Notes: a model not told the origin generated them from the letters alone. DNA of 7,389 nt from an uncultured Porphyromonadaceae bacterium (GCA_947174225.1 CAMWIF010000126.1:1-7389), one strand, 5' to 3'. Positions 1 through 7,389 are shown, numbered from the stretch's first letter. Program-made: numbers and translations.

Positions 1-1
1 C

Positions 2-3000
2 TACACCAACTCAACGGTGAATATCGAGACTGAAATTGTGGGGGCATCACTCAGCGGTACACTCACTGCAAAGATAATGGATGGAGGGACAGTTGTAGCG
101 GAAAAGTCGATTCCCGTTACAGAAACCGGAAACTATGATATGACCATCCCTGTGAGTAATCCAAAACTATGGAACGCTGAGGAACCGTATCTCTATGACC
201 TGTCGCTTACTCTTACAGGTGAGAACGGCACAGACATCGACGTGCGCGGACATAAGCTTGGCTTCCGACAAGTGGAGATCGGCAATAAGGGTGAAATTCT
301 AATCAATGGGCAACCGTTGCTGATACACGGCGTGAACCGCCACGATTTCAGCGGAGAATACGGACGCACGGTGCCGCGTGAGGAGATGGAGAGAGACGTT
401 ATGACGATGAAACGTCTTAACATCAACGCCGTGCGCACAAGTCACTATCCCAATAATCCGTATTTCTACGACCTCTGCGACAAATATGGACTTTATATGA
501 TTGCAGAAGCTGATGTAGAGTGTCACGCCAATACCGGACTGTCGAGCGTAGAAGCCTTTAAGCCGGCTATGGTGGAGCGCAATGAGAATCACGTGCTATG
601 GATGCGCAACCATCCAGCTATCATTATCTGGTCGTTCGGCAACGAGTCGGGCAACGGCGCGAACTTCAAGGCTATTTCTACGGCTATCAAGAACCTTGAC
701 AAGACACGACTCACACATTACGAGGGTAACAGTGACTATGCCGACGTGTCGAGTACAATGTATGGAAGCGTGGACTGGATGGAGAGCATCGGACGCGATC
801 GCCTTAACCAAACCAATAGCGGTCAGAAGGTGAAGCCTCACCTGCAATGCGAGAATACCCACTCGATGGGCAACTCGATGGGCAACCAGCGTGAATTCTA
901 CGATGTGTATGAGAAGTACCCTGCATTGGCGGGTGAATTTATCTGGGACTGGAAAGACCAAGGACTGCAGATGCCCGTGCCGGGAGAGCCTGACAAGACC
1001 TATTGGGCATATGGCGGAGACTTCGGCGATAATCCCAACGATGGCAACTTCTGTATCAACGGTGTGGTGTTCCCCGACTGCTCATTCTCGGCAAAGGCAT
1101 ACAACGTTAAGAAGATCTACCAACCGGCAGACTTTGTAATGACAGATAGCCTTAAAGGTGAGTTCGAGATAAAGAACAAGATGGCTTTCCGTAATCTTTC
1201 AAATTATAAGGTAAGCTACACAGTGTTGGAGGATGGCATAGAAATCGGCCAGGGTACGGTTGACGACATCGACGTAGCCGGTGGCAAGAAAAAGAGCTTC
1301 ACACTGGGTAATCTCATACCCACAGATGCAGCAGACGGTGCAGAATACTTCGTGCGTTTCTCCGTAACCAACAACGATGCCACACCGTGGGCAGAGGCGG
1401 GATATGAAGTGGCATCCGAGCAGTTCAGACTGCGTGGCGCGTTAAGCAAGGAACCCTATACTTCATCATCCGACGCTAAGATTGAGATAGCCGAAAGCAA
1501 TCAATATTACACCTTGACCACCCCTGATTTCAAGGCTGTATTCTCAAAAGCCAAAGGTCAGCTCTCCTCCTACTCATTGGGCGATACCGAAATGATCAGC
1601 TCAGTGATGAAGCTGAACGCTTACCGTCTGCCTACCGACAACGACGGTCGCCAGAACAATTCTTGGCAAAGTATGGGTCTTCGCAATATGAAGGTGACAC
1701 CGGGAGTGTGGAAAACAACCGTCAACGACAATGGCAGCGTAACGCTTACGATAGAGAACACTTATACAGGTAACGAACCGACCTCCTTCAAAACGCAGAT
1801 GTCTTACACCGTGATGCCTGATGGCGTCATAGCAGTCAGCTCCATAATCACCCCTGCCAATAAAAATGTGATCATTCCGCGCTTAGGCTTTACCTTTGAT
1901 ATGCCAAAAGAGTATGAGCAATATACGTGGTATGGCCGCGGACCCTGGGAGAACTACCGTGACCGCAAGGAATCCTGTTTCCCCGGTCTGTATCACAGCA
2001 CCGTGCCCGACCAATGGACATCATATATACTTCCGCAGGAAACGGGCAACAAAGAGGAGGTGCGTTTCATAGCCTTGACTGACAATAACGATACAGGTAT
2101 TATGGTTGTGGCTCCCGATCTGATGTCGGCAACCGCTACTCATTGGCGACCTTCCGACAACATCGACAACAAGGGACGCAAGAAGCATCCCTATGAGGCG
2201 AAGTTCACAGACAAGACAGTGGTATGCCTTGATGCCGAGATGCGTGGATTGGGCAATGCAAGTTGCGGTCCGGATGTGCTTGATAAATATGAGCTGCGTG
2301 CAAACACCACCTCATTCGGCTTTATAATTATGCCCGTAAGCTCAAAACTCACTGATCGTCAACTCGTGGAAATGGCACGTGTAGCTAATCCACAATGTCA
2401 GCCGGTGGTCATCAATGCCGATAGAGGTGTGGTAGTACTCTCCACTCCTACTGAAGATGCTACTATCAGCTACAGTTTAGATAAAGGGAAAACCTACCAG
2501 CCTTACACCGAACCTATCAATCTTCCGGAAGGTGGATACATTATGGCTTATGCGGAAAAGGATGGTTTGGCAAGGAGCCTCGTCACCGATGCCGAGGTTG
2601 GAATGTTTATCGACAAGAGCCGCTGGAGCGTCTATCGTGTAGACAGCAACCAAGGTGGAGGTGAAGATGTCAAAAATGCTATCGACAATAATCCCAATAC
2701 AATCTGGCACACAAGCTACGGCAATGACCAGACACCATGTCCTCACGAGATAATCATTGATATGCAGGACACCTATGCTGTGACCGGATTCGTGTATGAG
2801 GGACGTGCCGATATGAGCAACGGCAGAGTGAAGGAATATGAGGTGTATTTCGGCAACAATCCCGAAGTGTGGGGTGCGCCCGTGGCTACAGGCACTTTCA
2901 AGGATGTGGCAGGTGAACAGATAGTGGAATTTGCCTCACCGATCAACGCCCGATATTTCCGACTGATTGCCCGGTCAGAGGTCAATAACAATCCCTGGAC

Positions 3001-3724
3001 GTCCGCTGCTGAATTAGGTATCCTGTCGTTGAAGAAAGTAGACCCGGAAGCTGACTCATCTGAGACGAAGATATTTGAGCCTTCTACTGTTTATTATATC
3101 CAGGAGGCACAATCAGGCTTATTCCTGCACAGCGACCCTGACGGCACCGACGGCAAGATTCGTTTAGGTGAACTTGATCTTTCCAATCCCTCGTATCAAT
3201 TCAATCCCACATTGAAGAGCCACTACACCACCTTTTTCACTTTTCAGACAGGCGACGGATATATGGTGGAGGGTGACAACTATTGGAAAATCGGTCTTGG
3301 GAACGATGAACCAGACGCTGCCAATTCAATACAGGTGGAGAGAGCCAACAACGGCTACAATATGCGAGCTATGTGGAAAGGGAGCAATGATTATTTCGGT
3401 GTTGACAGCAGAGAAGTCGGTTCATACATTTACACTGACAAGAAGAGTGCCGTGCTGTTCAAGTTTCTCACTGCTGAGGAAGCAGGTATAGAGGCAGTGC
3501 TGAGTGATGCGCTCCCCGTCAGCGTCTACGACATTGAAGGGAAAATCGGTGTTAAGGTCGATGGCAAGGCAATCGTATCGGTAAGCAATACGGAAGGCAC
3601 ACTCATCACCAAAGAAACGATAACAGATTCAGGGAGTATACCCGTAGCTCATCCCGGCGTATACATAGTCTCGGTTGCTATTCCGGGCCATCCCACCTCA
3701 ACCCATAAATTAGCCATTAAGTAA
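2..3724 (+). CDS. lacZ: GH2 beta-galactosidase, multidomain, secreted; 5' end missing
   Basis: Family 2 glycoside hydrolase expected to release terminal beta-galactosides by a retaining mechanism, outside the cytoplasm. The frame is open from base 2, so the signal peptide and jelly-roll domain lie upstream; the GTG at 17 is internal. Counting from the codon at base 2 (1240 residues visible): Ig-like domain to about 90; TIM barrel about 95-380 with metal-site-like ECH, acid/base Glu215 in WSFGNESG and nucleophile Glu284 in CENTHSMGNS; linker beta domain about 385-480; small-chain-like domain about 500-785 with WYGRGPWENY and GLGNASCGPD; chitobiase C-terminal-like module about 803-860; F5/8 type C (CBM32-like) module about 870-1012; a YYIQ...GLFLHSD region about 1028-1160, possibly beta-trefoil; and a tail with PGVYIVSV ending KLAIK, like a type IX secretion sorting domain. 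The LacZ symbol is family-level: other beta-galactosides of plant or mucin glycans are equally plausible. No frameshift was seen. Confidence 0.93.
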   Translation, partial: YTNSTVNIETEIVGASLSGTLTAKIMDGGTVVAEKSIPVTETGNYDMTIPVSNPKLWNAEEPYLYDLSLTLTGENGTDIDVRGHKLGFRQVEIGNKGEILINGQPLLIHGVNRHDFSGEYGRTVPREEMERDVMTMKRLNINAVRTSHYPNNPYFYDLCDKYGLYMIAEADVECHANTGLSSVEAFKPAMVERNENHVLWMRNHPAIIIWSFGNESGNGANFKAISTAIKNLDKTRLTHYEGNSDYADVSSTMYGSVDWMESIGRDRLNQTNSGQKVKPHLQCENTHSMGNSMGNQREFYDVYEKYPALAGEFIWDWKDQGLQMPVPGEPDKTYWAYGGDFGDNPNDGNFCINGVVFPDCSFSAKAYNVKKIYQPADFVMTDSLKGEFEIKNKMAFRNLSNYKVSYTVLEDGIEIGQGTVDDIDVAGGKKKSFTLGNLIPTDAADGAEYFVRFSVTNNDATPWAEAGYEVASEQFRLRGALSKEPYTSSSDAKIEIAESNQYYTLTTPDFKAVFSKAKGQLSSYSLGDTEMISSVMKLNAYRLPTDNDGRQNNSWQSMGLRNMKVTPGVWKTTVNDNGSVTLTIENTYTGNEPTSFKTQMSYTVMPDGVIAVSSIITPANKNVIIPRLGFTFDMPKEYEQYTWYGRGPWENYRDRKESCFPGLYHSTVPDQWTSYILPQETGNKEEVRFIALTDNNDTGIMVVAPDLMSATATHWRPSDNIDNKGRKKHPYEAKFTDKTVVCLDAEMRGLGNASCGPDVLDKYELRANTTSFGFIIMPVSSKLTDRQLVEMARVANPQCQPVVINADRGVVVLSTPTEDATISYSLDKGKTYQPYTEPINLPEGGYIMAYAEKDGLARSLVTDAEVGMFIDKSRWSVYRVDSNQGGGEDVKNAIDNNPNTIWHTSYGNDQTPCPHEIIIDMQDTYAVTGFVYEGRADMSNGRVKEYEVYFGNNPEVWGAPVATGTFKDVAGEQIVEFASPINARYFRLIARSEVNNNPWTSAAELGILSLKKVDPEADSSETKIFEPSTVYYIQEAQSGLFLHSDPDGTDGKIRLGELDLSNPSYQFNPTLKSHYTTFFTFQTGDGYMVEGDNYWKIGLGNDEPDAANSIQVERANNGYNMRAMWKGSNDYFGVDSREVGSYIYTDKKSAVLFKFLTAEEAGIEAVLSDALPVSVYDIEGKIGVKVDGKAIVSVSNTEGTLITKETITDSGSIPVAHPGVYIVSVAIPGHPTSTHKLAIK

Positions 3725-3742
3725 GCTAGAATTTCCCCACTT

Positions 3743-3783
3743 TTAACACGCCCTTGGTATAGAATCAAGGGCGTGTTAATTTT
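3743..3783 (+). terminator. Rho-independent terminator after the GH2 gene
   Basis: A perfect 14-bp inverted repeat, TTAACACGCCCTTG at 3743-3756 and its reverse complement at 3766-3779, encloses a 9-nt loop and is followed by TTTT at 3780-3783. It begins 18 bp after the GH2 stop codon. This is a classic intrinsic terminator and separates the GH2 transcript from the downstream regulator gene. The T-run is short, but the GC-rich core of the stem is strong. Confidence 0.9.
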
Positions 3784-3969
3784 ATATTCGGTTTAATAGA
3801 CTACGAATCAAACAGTTAGTTAAGAATTGTATTCTATATAACTATATATCAATACCTTACATTTTTGATAACGAATTGTAATAAAATATTGTTGGAACAC
3901 AGAGGTAGACTATTAGAATACAAGTATTTAGCTAAAGGTAAAAGTGGTGAATGTAACATCGTGTGACGG
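3784..3969. other. AT-rich intergenic spacer without a supported gene
   Basis: This stretch is markedly more AT-rich than the flanking genes and has no convincing open reading frame on either strand. The only structure seen is a 10-bp inverted repeat, TTGTATTCTA at 3827-3836 and TAGAATACAA at 3914-3923, whose arms are 77 bp apart. That is too far apart for an ordinary operator and may be chance in AT-rich DNA. The whole gap between coding regions is 3725-4070: it starts with the terminator and ends with the promoter of the next gene. Confidence 0.6.
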
Positions 3970-3976
3970 GCAAAAA

Positions 3977-4008
3977 TTTGCATTCGGACGGTAATATGCC
4001 TAATTTTG
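3977..4008 (+). promoter_or_regulatory. Bacteroidota sigma-ABfr-type promoter for the TPR/HTH gene
   Basis: TTTG at 3977-3980 (the -33 box) and TAATTTTG at 4001-4008 (the -7 box, consensus TAnnTTTG) are separated by 20 bp, the usual spacing for Bacteroides primary-sigma promoters. Transcription would start near 4012-4015, giving a leader of about 57 nt before the ATG at 4071. The -33 box forms the right half of an imperfect palindrome, GCAAA-AA-TTTGC (3970-3981), which could be an operator. The start site is inferred. Confidence 0.82.
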
Positions 4009-4070
4009 CAACCGTATAATCAGCCCAAAAATTCAATCTTTGCAGTCCACTAAAAAACCATTTGCAATCG
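3977..4070 (+). repeat. Four TTTGCA-type motifs in the promoter and leader
   Basis: TTTGCA occurs at 3977-3982, 4005-4010, 4039-4044 and 4061-4066, each followed by a similar tetranucleotide (TTCG, ACCG, GTCC, ATCG), giving a rough consensus TTTGCAnyCG. Copies 1 and 2 are built into the -33 and -7 boxes. Copy 3, in AATCTTTGCA, resembles a second -7 box but lacks a TTTG at the right distance upstream. Copy 4 sits just before the ATG. They may be regulator sites, overlapping weak promoters or coincidence. Confidence 0.45.
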
Positions 4071-5726
4071 ATGAAAAAGACAATCGCTTCCATATTGACC
4101 ATTGCTCTGATGCTCTCTGCCTGTAGCGACCGGAGTAGCCGCGAAACACTTCGGCAAGCCGACCGACTGATAAGTGTTGCACCCGACTCTGCCCTTGTGA
4201 TACTTGAGAGCCTCGACACTCATAAGGGGGATCAGGAGACACAAGCGTGGCATGCCCTGTTGCTTGCAAAGGCTAACGAAAAAGCCTTGAAACGTTTTCA
4301 TAACGATTCGTTGACATCCTTAGCCGCAGACTACTTCCGAGGCCGTGGCGACAGTCTCGAAATACAGTCGCTCTATTATAATGGCGTTATCCACGGTTAT
4401 AACAAGGACTATGGCACCGCTCTGATTTCGCTAATCGAAGCGGCAAAGAAAGCCAATGCTGCCGGTGACGATTTCTATTGCGCTATGGCATATCGTGAGC
4501 AAGCCGACATCTATCGCTCATTATTGGTGGAATCGAAACATCTCGAATATGCCGACTCGGCACACCGCTACTTTAACCGTGCTGCCAAACCTGTACACGC
4601 TATCGGAGAAGAACTCTCACTCGCTGAGGCTCTGATTTCACTAAACCGGGTTGACAGTGCTCTCAAAGTGCTTGCTTCGATACGTAAAAATCCAGAAATG
4701 AAGGATGCCCCGGCTTTCAATGCCTCATATCACCGTGCTATGGCAAATGCCCGACTAAGCCGAAAAGAATATCAGGAGGCGATAAACCATCTTGACTCGG
4801 TGGAAATCTTTGCCAACGAACTGACATCGGTAGAATGGTCGAAGAAAGCACGCATATACTGCAACTTAGCCGACTATCCCTCAGCCGAAGAGGCACTTGA
4901 AGAAGCCAGAGTGTTCATCTTCGAACCTGTTGACAGTGCCCAGCTCAATCTCAGTGAAGCTACTCTTGCAGCTGCGATTCACGATTACCACACCGCCTAC
5001 GAGGCTTTCAAGCGATATTATGACAGTTATGTCGATTCACATACCCCTCTCCTCACCCATCCTTATACCTCAATCGTCAGCGATTACTATAAGGAGCAGT
5101 CAGAACGCCGTAATGAAGAACTCGGCAGCACGCGCCATATGATGTGGCTGATTGTGGCAGTTGCTATTCTGCTTATAGCCTTGATCATCGCCGTCATAGC
5201 CTTCTATCGCCGTCGTCTCAAAGAAAAAGCTTATCAGAGCGAAACCCTTGTCTCCGACATCGACCGTCTGCAAAAGATTATTGACCGCCATAATGCCGAA
5301 GCCAAGGAACTACGCGATAAGACCGCTAAGAAAAAGGACTCGTCGCATCACTATGTTCTCATCAATTCGCTATGTGAACTGTCGAGCTGCGTACCTGACA
5401 CAAGCGACGGCTACGCGATACTCGGGAAGAATGTGACCCGTCTAATTTCGTCGCTACAAAACAATGAAACCATAACAGACATCGAAAATTTTGTCAATGA
5501 CTATTTTGACAATATTATGTCACGTTTCCGACAGCAATATCCTGATATGACCGAGCGCAACTATCGTTTCGTCATGCTCTCGTTTGCCGATTTCTCAATT
5601 CAGTCGATAACGACAATACTCGGTCTGAAGTCACCCGGAGCAGCCCGCACAATGCGTCACCGAATTAAGAAACACATTGAAGAGCATCCGTCGCCCGACA
5701 GCGAACTGTTCCTCTCAATGCTTTAA
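4071..5726 (+). CDS. Membrane-spanning TPR lipoprotein-type regulator with C-terminal HTH
   Basis: A 551-residue protein of the large Bacteroidota family of TPR proteins with a cytoplasmic C-terminal domain (DUF6377-like by my recognition, not searched). In order: signal peptide with Lys2-Lys3, a hydrophobic core and lipobox LSAC (Cys18); helical TPR-like repeats about 25-345, beginning with the PDSAL motif (38-42) characteristic of these proteins; one transmembrane helix about 358-379; RRR directly after it, which places the C-terminus in the cytoplasm; a charged coiled coil about 380-422; and a terminal segment about 493-538 (MTERNYRF, then ITTILGLKSPGAARTMRHRI) that reads like a LuxR/sigma-4-type helix-turn-helix. 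This suggests periplasmic sensing coupled to DNA binding, but the signal and target genes are unknown. The ATG at 4071 is preferred over the in-frame TTG at 4062 because it gives a canonical lipoprotein signal. No Shine-Dalgarno is visible and the leader is A-rich. A promoter lies upstream and no terminator follows. Confidence 0.87.
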   Translation: MKKTIASILTIALMLSACSDRSSRETLRQADRLISVAPDSALVILESLDTHKGDQETQAWHALLLAKANEKALKRFHNDSLTSLAADYFRGRGDSLEIQSLYYNGVIHGYNKDYGTALISLIEAAKKANAAGDDFYCAMAYREQADIYRSLLVESKHLEYADSAHRYFNRAAKPVHAIGEELSLAEALISLNRVDSALKVLASIRKNPEMKDAPAFNASYHRAMANARLSRKEYQEAINHLDSVEIFANELTSVEWSKKARIYCNLADYPSAEEALEEARVFIFEPVDSAQLNLSEATLAAAIHDYHTAYEAFKRYYDSYVDSHTPLLTHPYTSIVSDYYKEQSERRNEELGSTRHMMWLIVAVAILLIALIIAVIAFYRRRLKEKAYQSETLVSDIDRLQKIIDRHNAEAKELRDKTAKKKDSSHHYVLINSLCELSSCVPDTSDGYAILGKNVTRLISSLQNNETITDIENFVNDYFDNIMSRFRQQYPDMTERNYRFVMLSFADFSIQSITTILGLKSPGAARTMRHRIKKHIEEHPSPDSELFLSML

Positions 5727-5764
5727 TCATTTGGAAATCATTTGAATCACCTTTAATCCATATT
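5725..5764 (+). repeat. AATC repeats at about helical-turn spacing between genes 2 and 3
   Basis: AATCATTTG occurs at 5725-5733 and again at 5736-5744, followed by AATCACC from 5745 and AATCCAT from 5755. The four AATC units start 11, 9 and 10 bp apart, so they face roughly the same side of the helix. The first overlaps the stop codon of the TPR gene. This could be a binding site for a regulator of the next gene. No good TAnnTTTG box is seen at the right distance from the TTTG copies, so a separate promoter for gene 3 is unproven. Confidence 0.35.
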
Positions 5765-5803
5765 ACTACATATAAACCCCAAAATTACTAAAAGCCGAAT
5801 CTT

Positions 5804-7389
5804 ATGAAATATCTTAAAAATCTTCCCACCTCTCTCCTGCTTGTAGTTGTTATGGTGGCTACCACCTTATCGACATATGCTTTAGTAAGCAACCCCACAC
5901 GTCATCATATAAGTCCTGAGGAGGAGTTCAGCAATTACGTCGAGGAGCTTCGGCAAAATGATGTCTATATCACTTTACCCGAAGGCTATACCCCTATAAG
6001 CGTAAGGGGCAACGCTGACGTGAGAGGCTCAATCGGCTATGGCAGCAAGACCAACATTGACTGTAATCCTCCCCGGATAGGTGCAATCCTTGAAGATGAC
6101 AGCTGCCACGTGGCTATCTGCTTGCCTGAACTGCTTCCCATAACCGGCACTTGGTCTATCCTTGGAGGCAACGGTGTCGAAGCAGACCTGCGAATGGCAC
6201 ACGACGATATGCACCTTGACGTGCGTCCTTTAGTAAAAATCATAGCAGAGGAAGATATGTCGCAGTATGCCAACGCCGACACTGTTGCCATCTATGAGTT
6301 TGAGAGATTTAACCGCCCGTTTTTGGAACATTATCCTACGGGAGTAGGCATCTATCTGAGGAAAAAGAACCATCCTTCAATTCAGCTCAGACTTATGCTG
6401 GATTATAACTCAATGAAAGACAAGGAGAAATATATCCGTGAGACTCTTGATAATATTCATTTCGGAGATAATCCCTCTGAGACCTATGTGGAACTTGAAA
6501 AACAAGTCGGCACGAAATCCGATTTTAACTTTCCTACGAAGTATAGGTTTTTTACGGGAATCCTGCCCGACATCAACGATGAAACACTTGAAGAGATTAA
6601 CCGTGTCAGGGCGTGGTGTGAGGCGCACGGTATGAAGCAGCTCCCGCAATTGGATGATGAGACAATCGATGCGTTGAACCGATACAAGGCATCACGCATC
6701 CGGTCGAGAGCAGAGGCAGACTCGATACTGAATGTAAATACTTCGGAGGAGAAAAGGATTCTGAAACCTTATATGTGTGACACTGAGGCTCATTTCCCGG
6801 GGAAAGATGTCTTAGATGGACGCACGAAATATTGGGATTGGCTTGGGGCAAATCTCCGCTACCCCAAAGGGGCAAAAAGTAAAGGTATCGGAGGCTATGT
6901 TTACGTAGACTTTGTGGTTTGCGAGGATGGCACTATCAAGGATGTTGCCATAAGTGATATGAGCGGTAAAAAGGATGCTTCTTTGAAGCAGGAGGCTATT
7001 CGGCTGGTTAAAGCTATGCCTCGCTGGGTACCGGCTACGTATAAAGGGAAACCGGTGAGCAGCTATGAATCCTGCATTGTAAAGTTTGATAATGATAATG
7101 CCACCGAGAAAAAAGCCACACCCGTCAATGGTAAAACCAATGATGAGCGCGTATATGATATGAAAGGGATACCTGTGGCACCCAAATTCAAAGGCAACGG
7201 AGGAGGAATTGCGGAATGGATTCAGGAACATATACAGTATCCTGCCACGGCTGCCAAATCCAAGATAGAGGGTCGGGTTATTGTTGAGTTTATTATTGAT
7301 AAGGATGGCTCAGTCACACAGCCCAAGATTCTAAGAGGCATTAACGATGCTCTTAACAATGAGGCACTCCGCGTCATAAAGAGTTTACC
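5804..7389 (+). CDS. Exported protein with two tandem TonB C-terminal domains; 3' end missing
   Basis: The frame is open from the ATG at 5804 to the window end (528 residues visible) with no stop. The start is well fixed because an in-frame TAA sits at 5789-5791, four codons upstream. Residues 1-26 form a hydrophobic export signal (MKYLKNLPTS then LLLVVVMVA) with possible cleavage after TYA, or an uncleaved anchor. Residues about 27-330 match no family I recognise; they contain paired acidic/aromatic stretches and Cys87, Cys101, Cys106, Cys272 and Cys325. Two TonB_C domains follow: about 335-428 (WLGANLRYP, YVYVDFVVCEDG, MPRWVPA) and about 460 to the edge (WIQEHIQYP, GRVIVEFIIDKDG, ALRVIKSL). 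The last visible codons match the point just before the usual xWxPG motif, so few residues are missing. TonB domains of this sort contact outer-membrane transporters, but in Bacteroidota they are also attached to varied envelope proteins. The gene lies 77 bp after the TPR/HTH gene without a terminator between, so co-transcription is likely. Confidence 0.85.
   Translation, partial: MKYLKNLPTSLLLVVVMVATTLSTYALVSNPTRHHISPEEEFSNYVEELRQNDVYITLPEGYTPISVRGNADVRGSIGYGSKTNIDCNPPRIGAILEDDSCHVAICLPELLPITGTWSILGGNGVEADLRMAHDDMHLDVRPLVKIIAEEDMSQYANADTVAIYEFERFNRPFLEHYPTGVGIYLRKKNHPSIQLRLMLDYNSMKDKEKYIRETLDNIHFGDNPSETYVELEKQVGTKSDFNFPTKYRFFTGILPDINDETLEEINRVRAWCEAHGMKQLPQLDDETIDALNRYKASRIRSRAEADSILNVNTSEEKRILKPYMCDTEAHFPGKDVLDGRTKYWDWLGANLRYPKGAKSKGIGGYVYVDFVVCEDGTIKDVAISDMSGKKDASLKQEAIRLVKAMPRWVPATYKGKPVSSYESCIVKFDNDNATEKKATPVNGKTNDERVYDMKGIPVAPKFKGNGGGIAEWIQEHIQYPATAAKSKIEGRVIVEFIIDKDGSVTQPKILRGINDALNNEALRVIKSL

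Noticed and set aside
17..3724. GTG at 17 as the true start of the GH2 gene
   Set aside because: The frame is open from base 2, and a start at 17 would leave the enzyme without its signal peptide, its jelly-roll domain and part of the Ig-like domain. The gene is simply cut by the window edge.
3951..3998. Short GTG-started reading frame (15 codons) upstream of gene 2
   Set aside because: It lies upstream of the inferred transcription start, so it would not be a leader peptide on that transcript, and it has no supporting signal.
4035..4042. AATCTTTG as a second -7 promoter box for gene 2
   Set aside because: The first base departs from TAnnTTTG and the nearest upstream TTTG is 26 bp away rather than 19-21. 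It is kept only as one member of the motif cluster.
3932..4219. 95-codon minus-strand reading frame over the promoter and start of gene 2
   Set aside because: It runs across a strong plus-strand promoter and lipoprotein signal sequence, and its product resembles no family.
4062..5726. TTG at 4062 as the start of the TPR/HTH gene
   Set aside because: The ATG at 4071 gives a textbook lipoprotein signal peptide beginning MKKT, and the TTG only adds three residues before it.
6812..7231. 139-codon minus-strand reading frame opposite the TonB-domain gene
   Set aside because: It lies entirely opposite a well-supported coding frame with clear TonB_C motifs, has no recognisable domain, and is best read as a shadow frame. 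The other antisense frames are rejected for the same reason.

Overview
The window looks like chromosomal DNA from a Bacteroidota gut commensal, most likely order Bacteroidales and possibly Muribaculaceae or a relative. The evidence is a Bacteroidota-type promoter (TTTG, 20 bp, TAnnTTTG), starts without Shine-Dalgarno sequences, a multidomain exported glycoside hydrolase with a type IX secretion-like tail, a lipoprotein/TPR regulator family typical of the phylum, and tandem TonB C-terminal domains. The family-level placement is inference.

There are three genes, all on the + strand. (1) Bases 2-3724 hold the 3' part of a family 2 glycoside hydrolase of the LacZ type. Its N-terminus lies before the window. 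The TIM barrel has both catalytic glutamates, followed by a small-chain-like beta domain, a chitobiase C-terminal-like module, an F5/8 type C (CBM32-like) module, a possible beta-trefoil-like region and a sorting-like tail. A strong intrinsic terminator (3743-3783) ends this transcript. (2) After an AT-rich spacer, a near-consensus promoter (3977-4008) drives a 551-residue protein at 4071-5726. It has a lipobox signal peptide, a periplasmic TPR-like region, one transmembrane helix, a coiled coil and a C-terminal helix-turn-helix-like segment, which is the layout of a membrane-spanning one-component sensor/regulator. (3) Starting 77 bp later with no visible terminator between, a gene from 5804 runs off the right edge. 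It encodes an exported or membrane-anchored protein with a roughly 300-residue N-terminal region I do not recognise and two TonB C-terminal domains, the second cut by the window end.

Gene 1 is transcriptionally separate from genes 2 and 3. Genes 2 and 3 may be co-transcribed and may form a small envelope-sensing or envelope-coupling unit, but their cargo and signal cannot be told from the sequence. No RNA genes, CRISPR arrays, insertion sequences or phage genes were seen. The parts that look least described are the gene 2-gene 3 pair and the short repeated motifs before each of these two genes.
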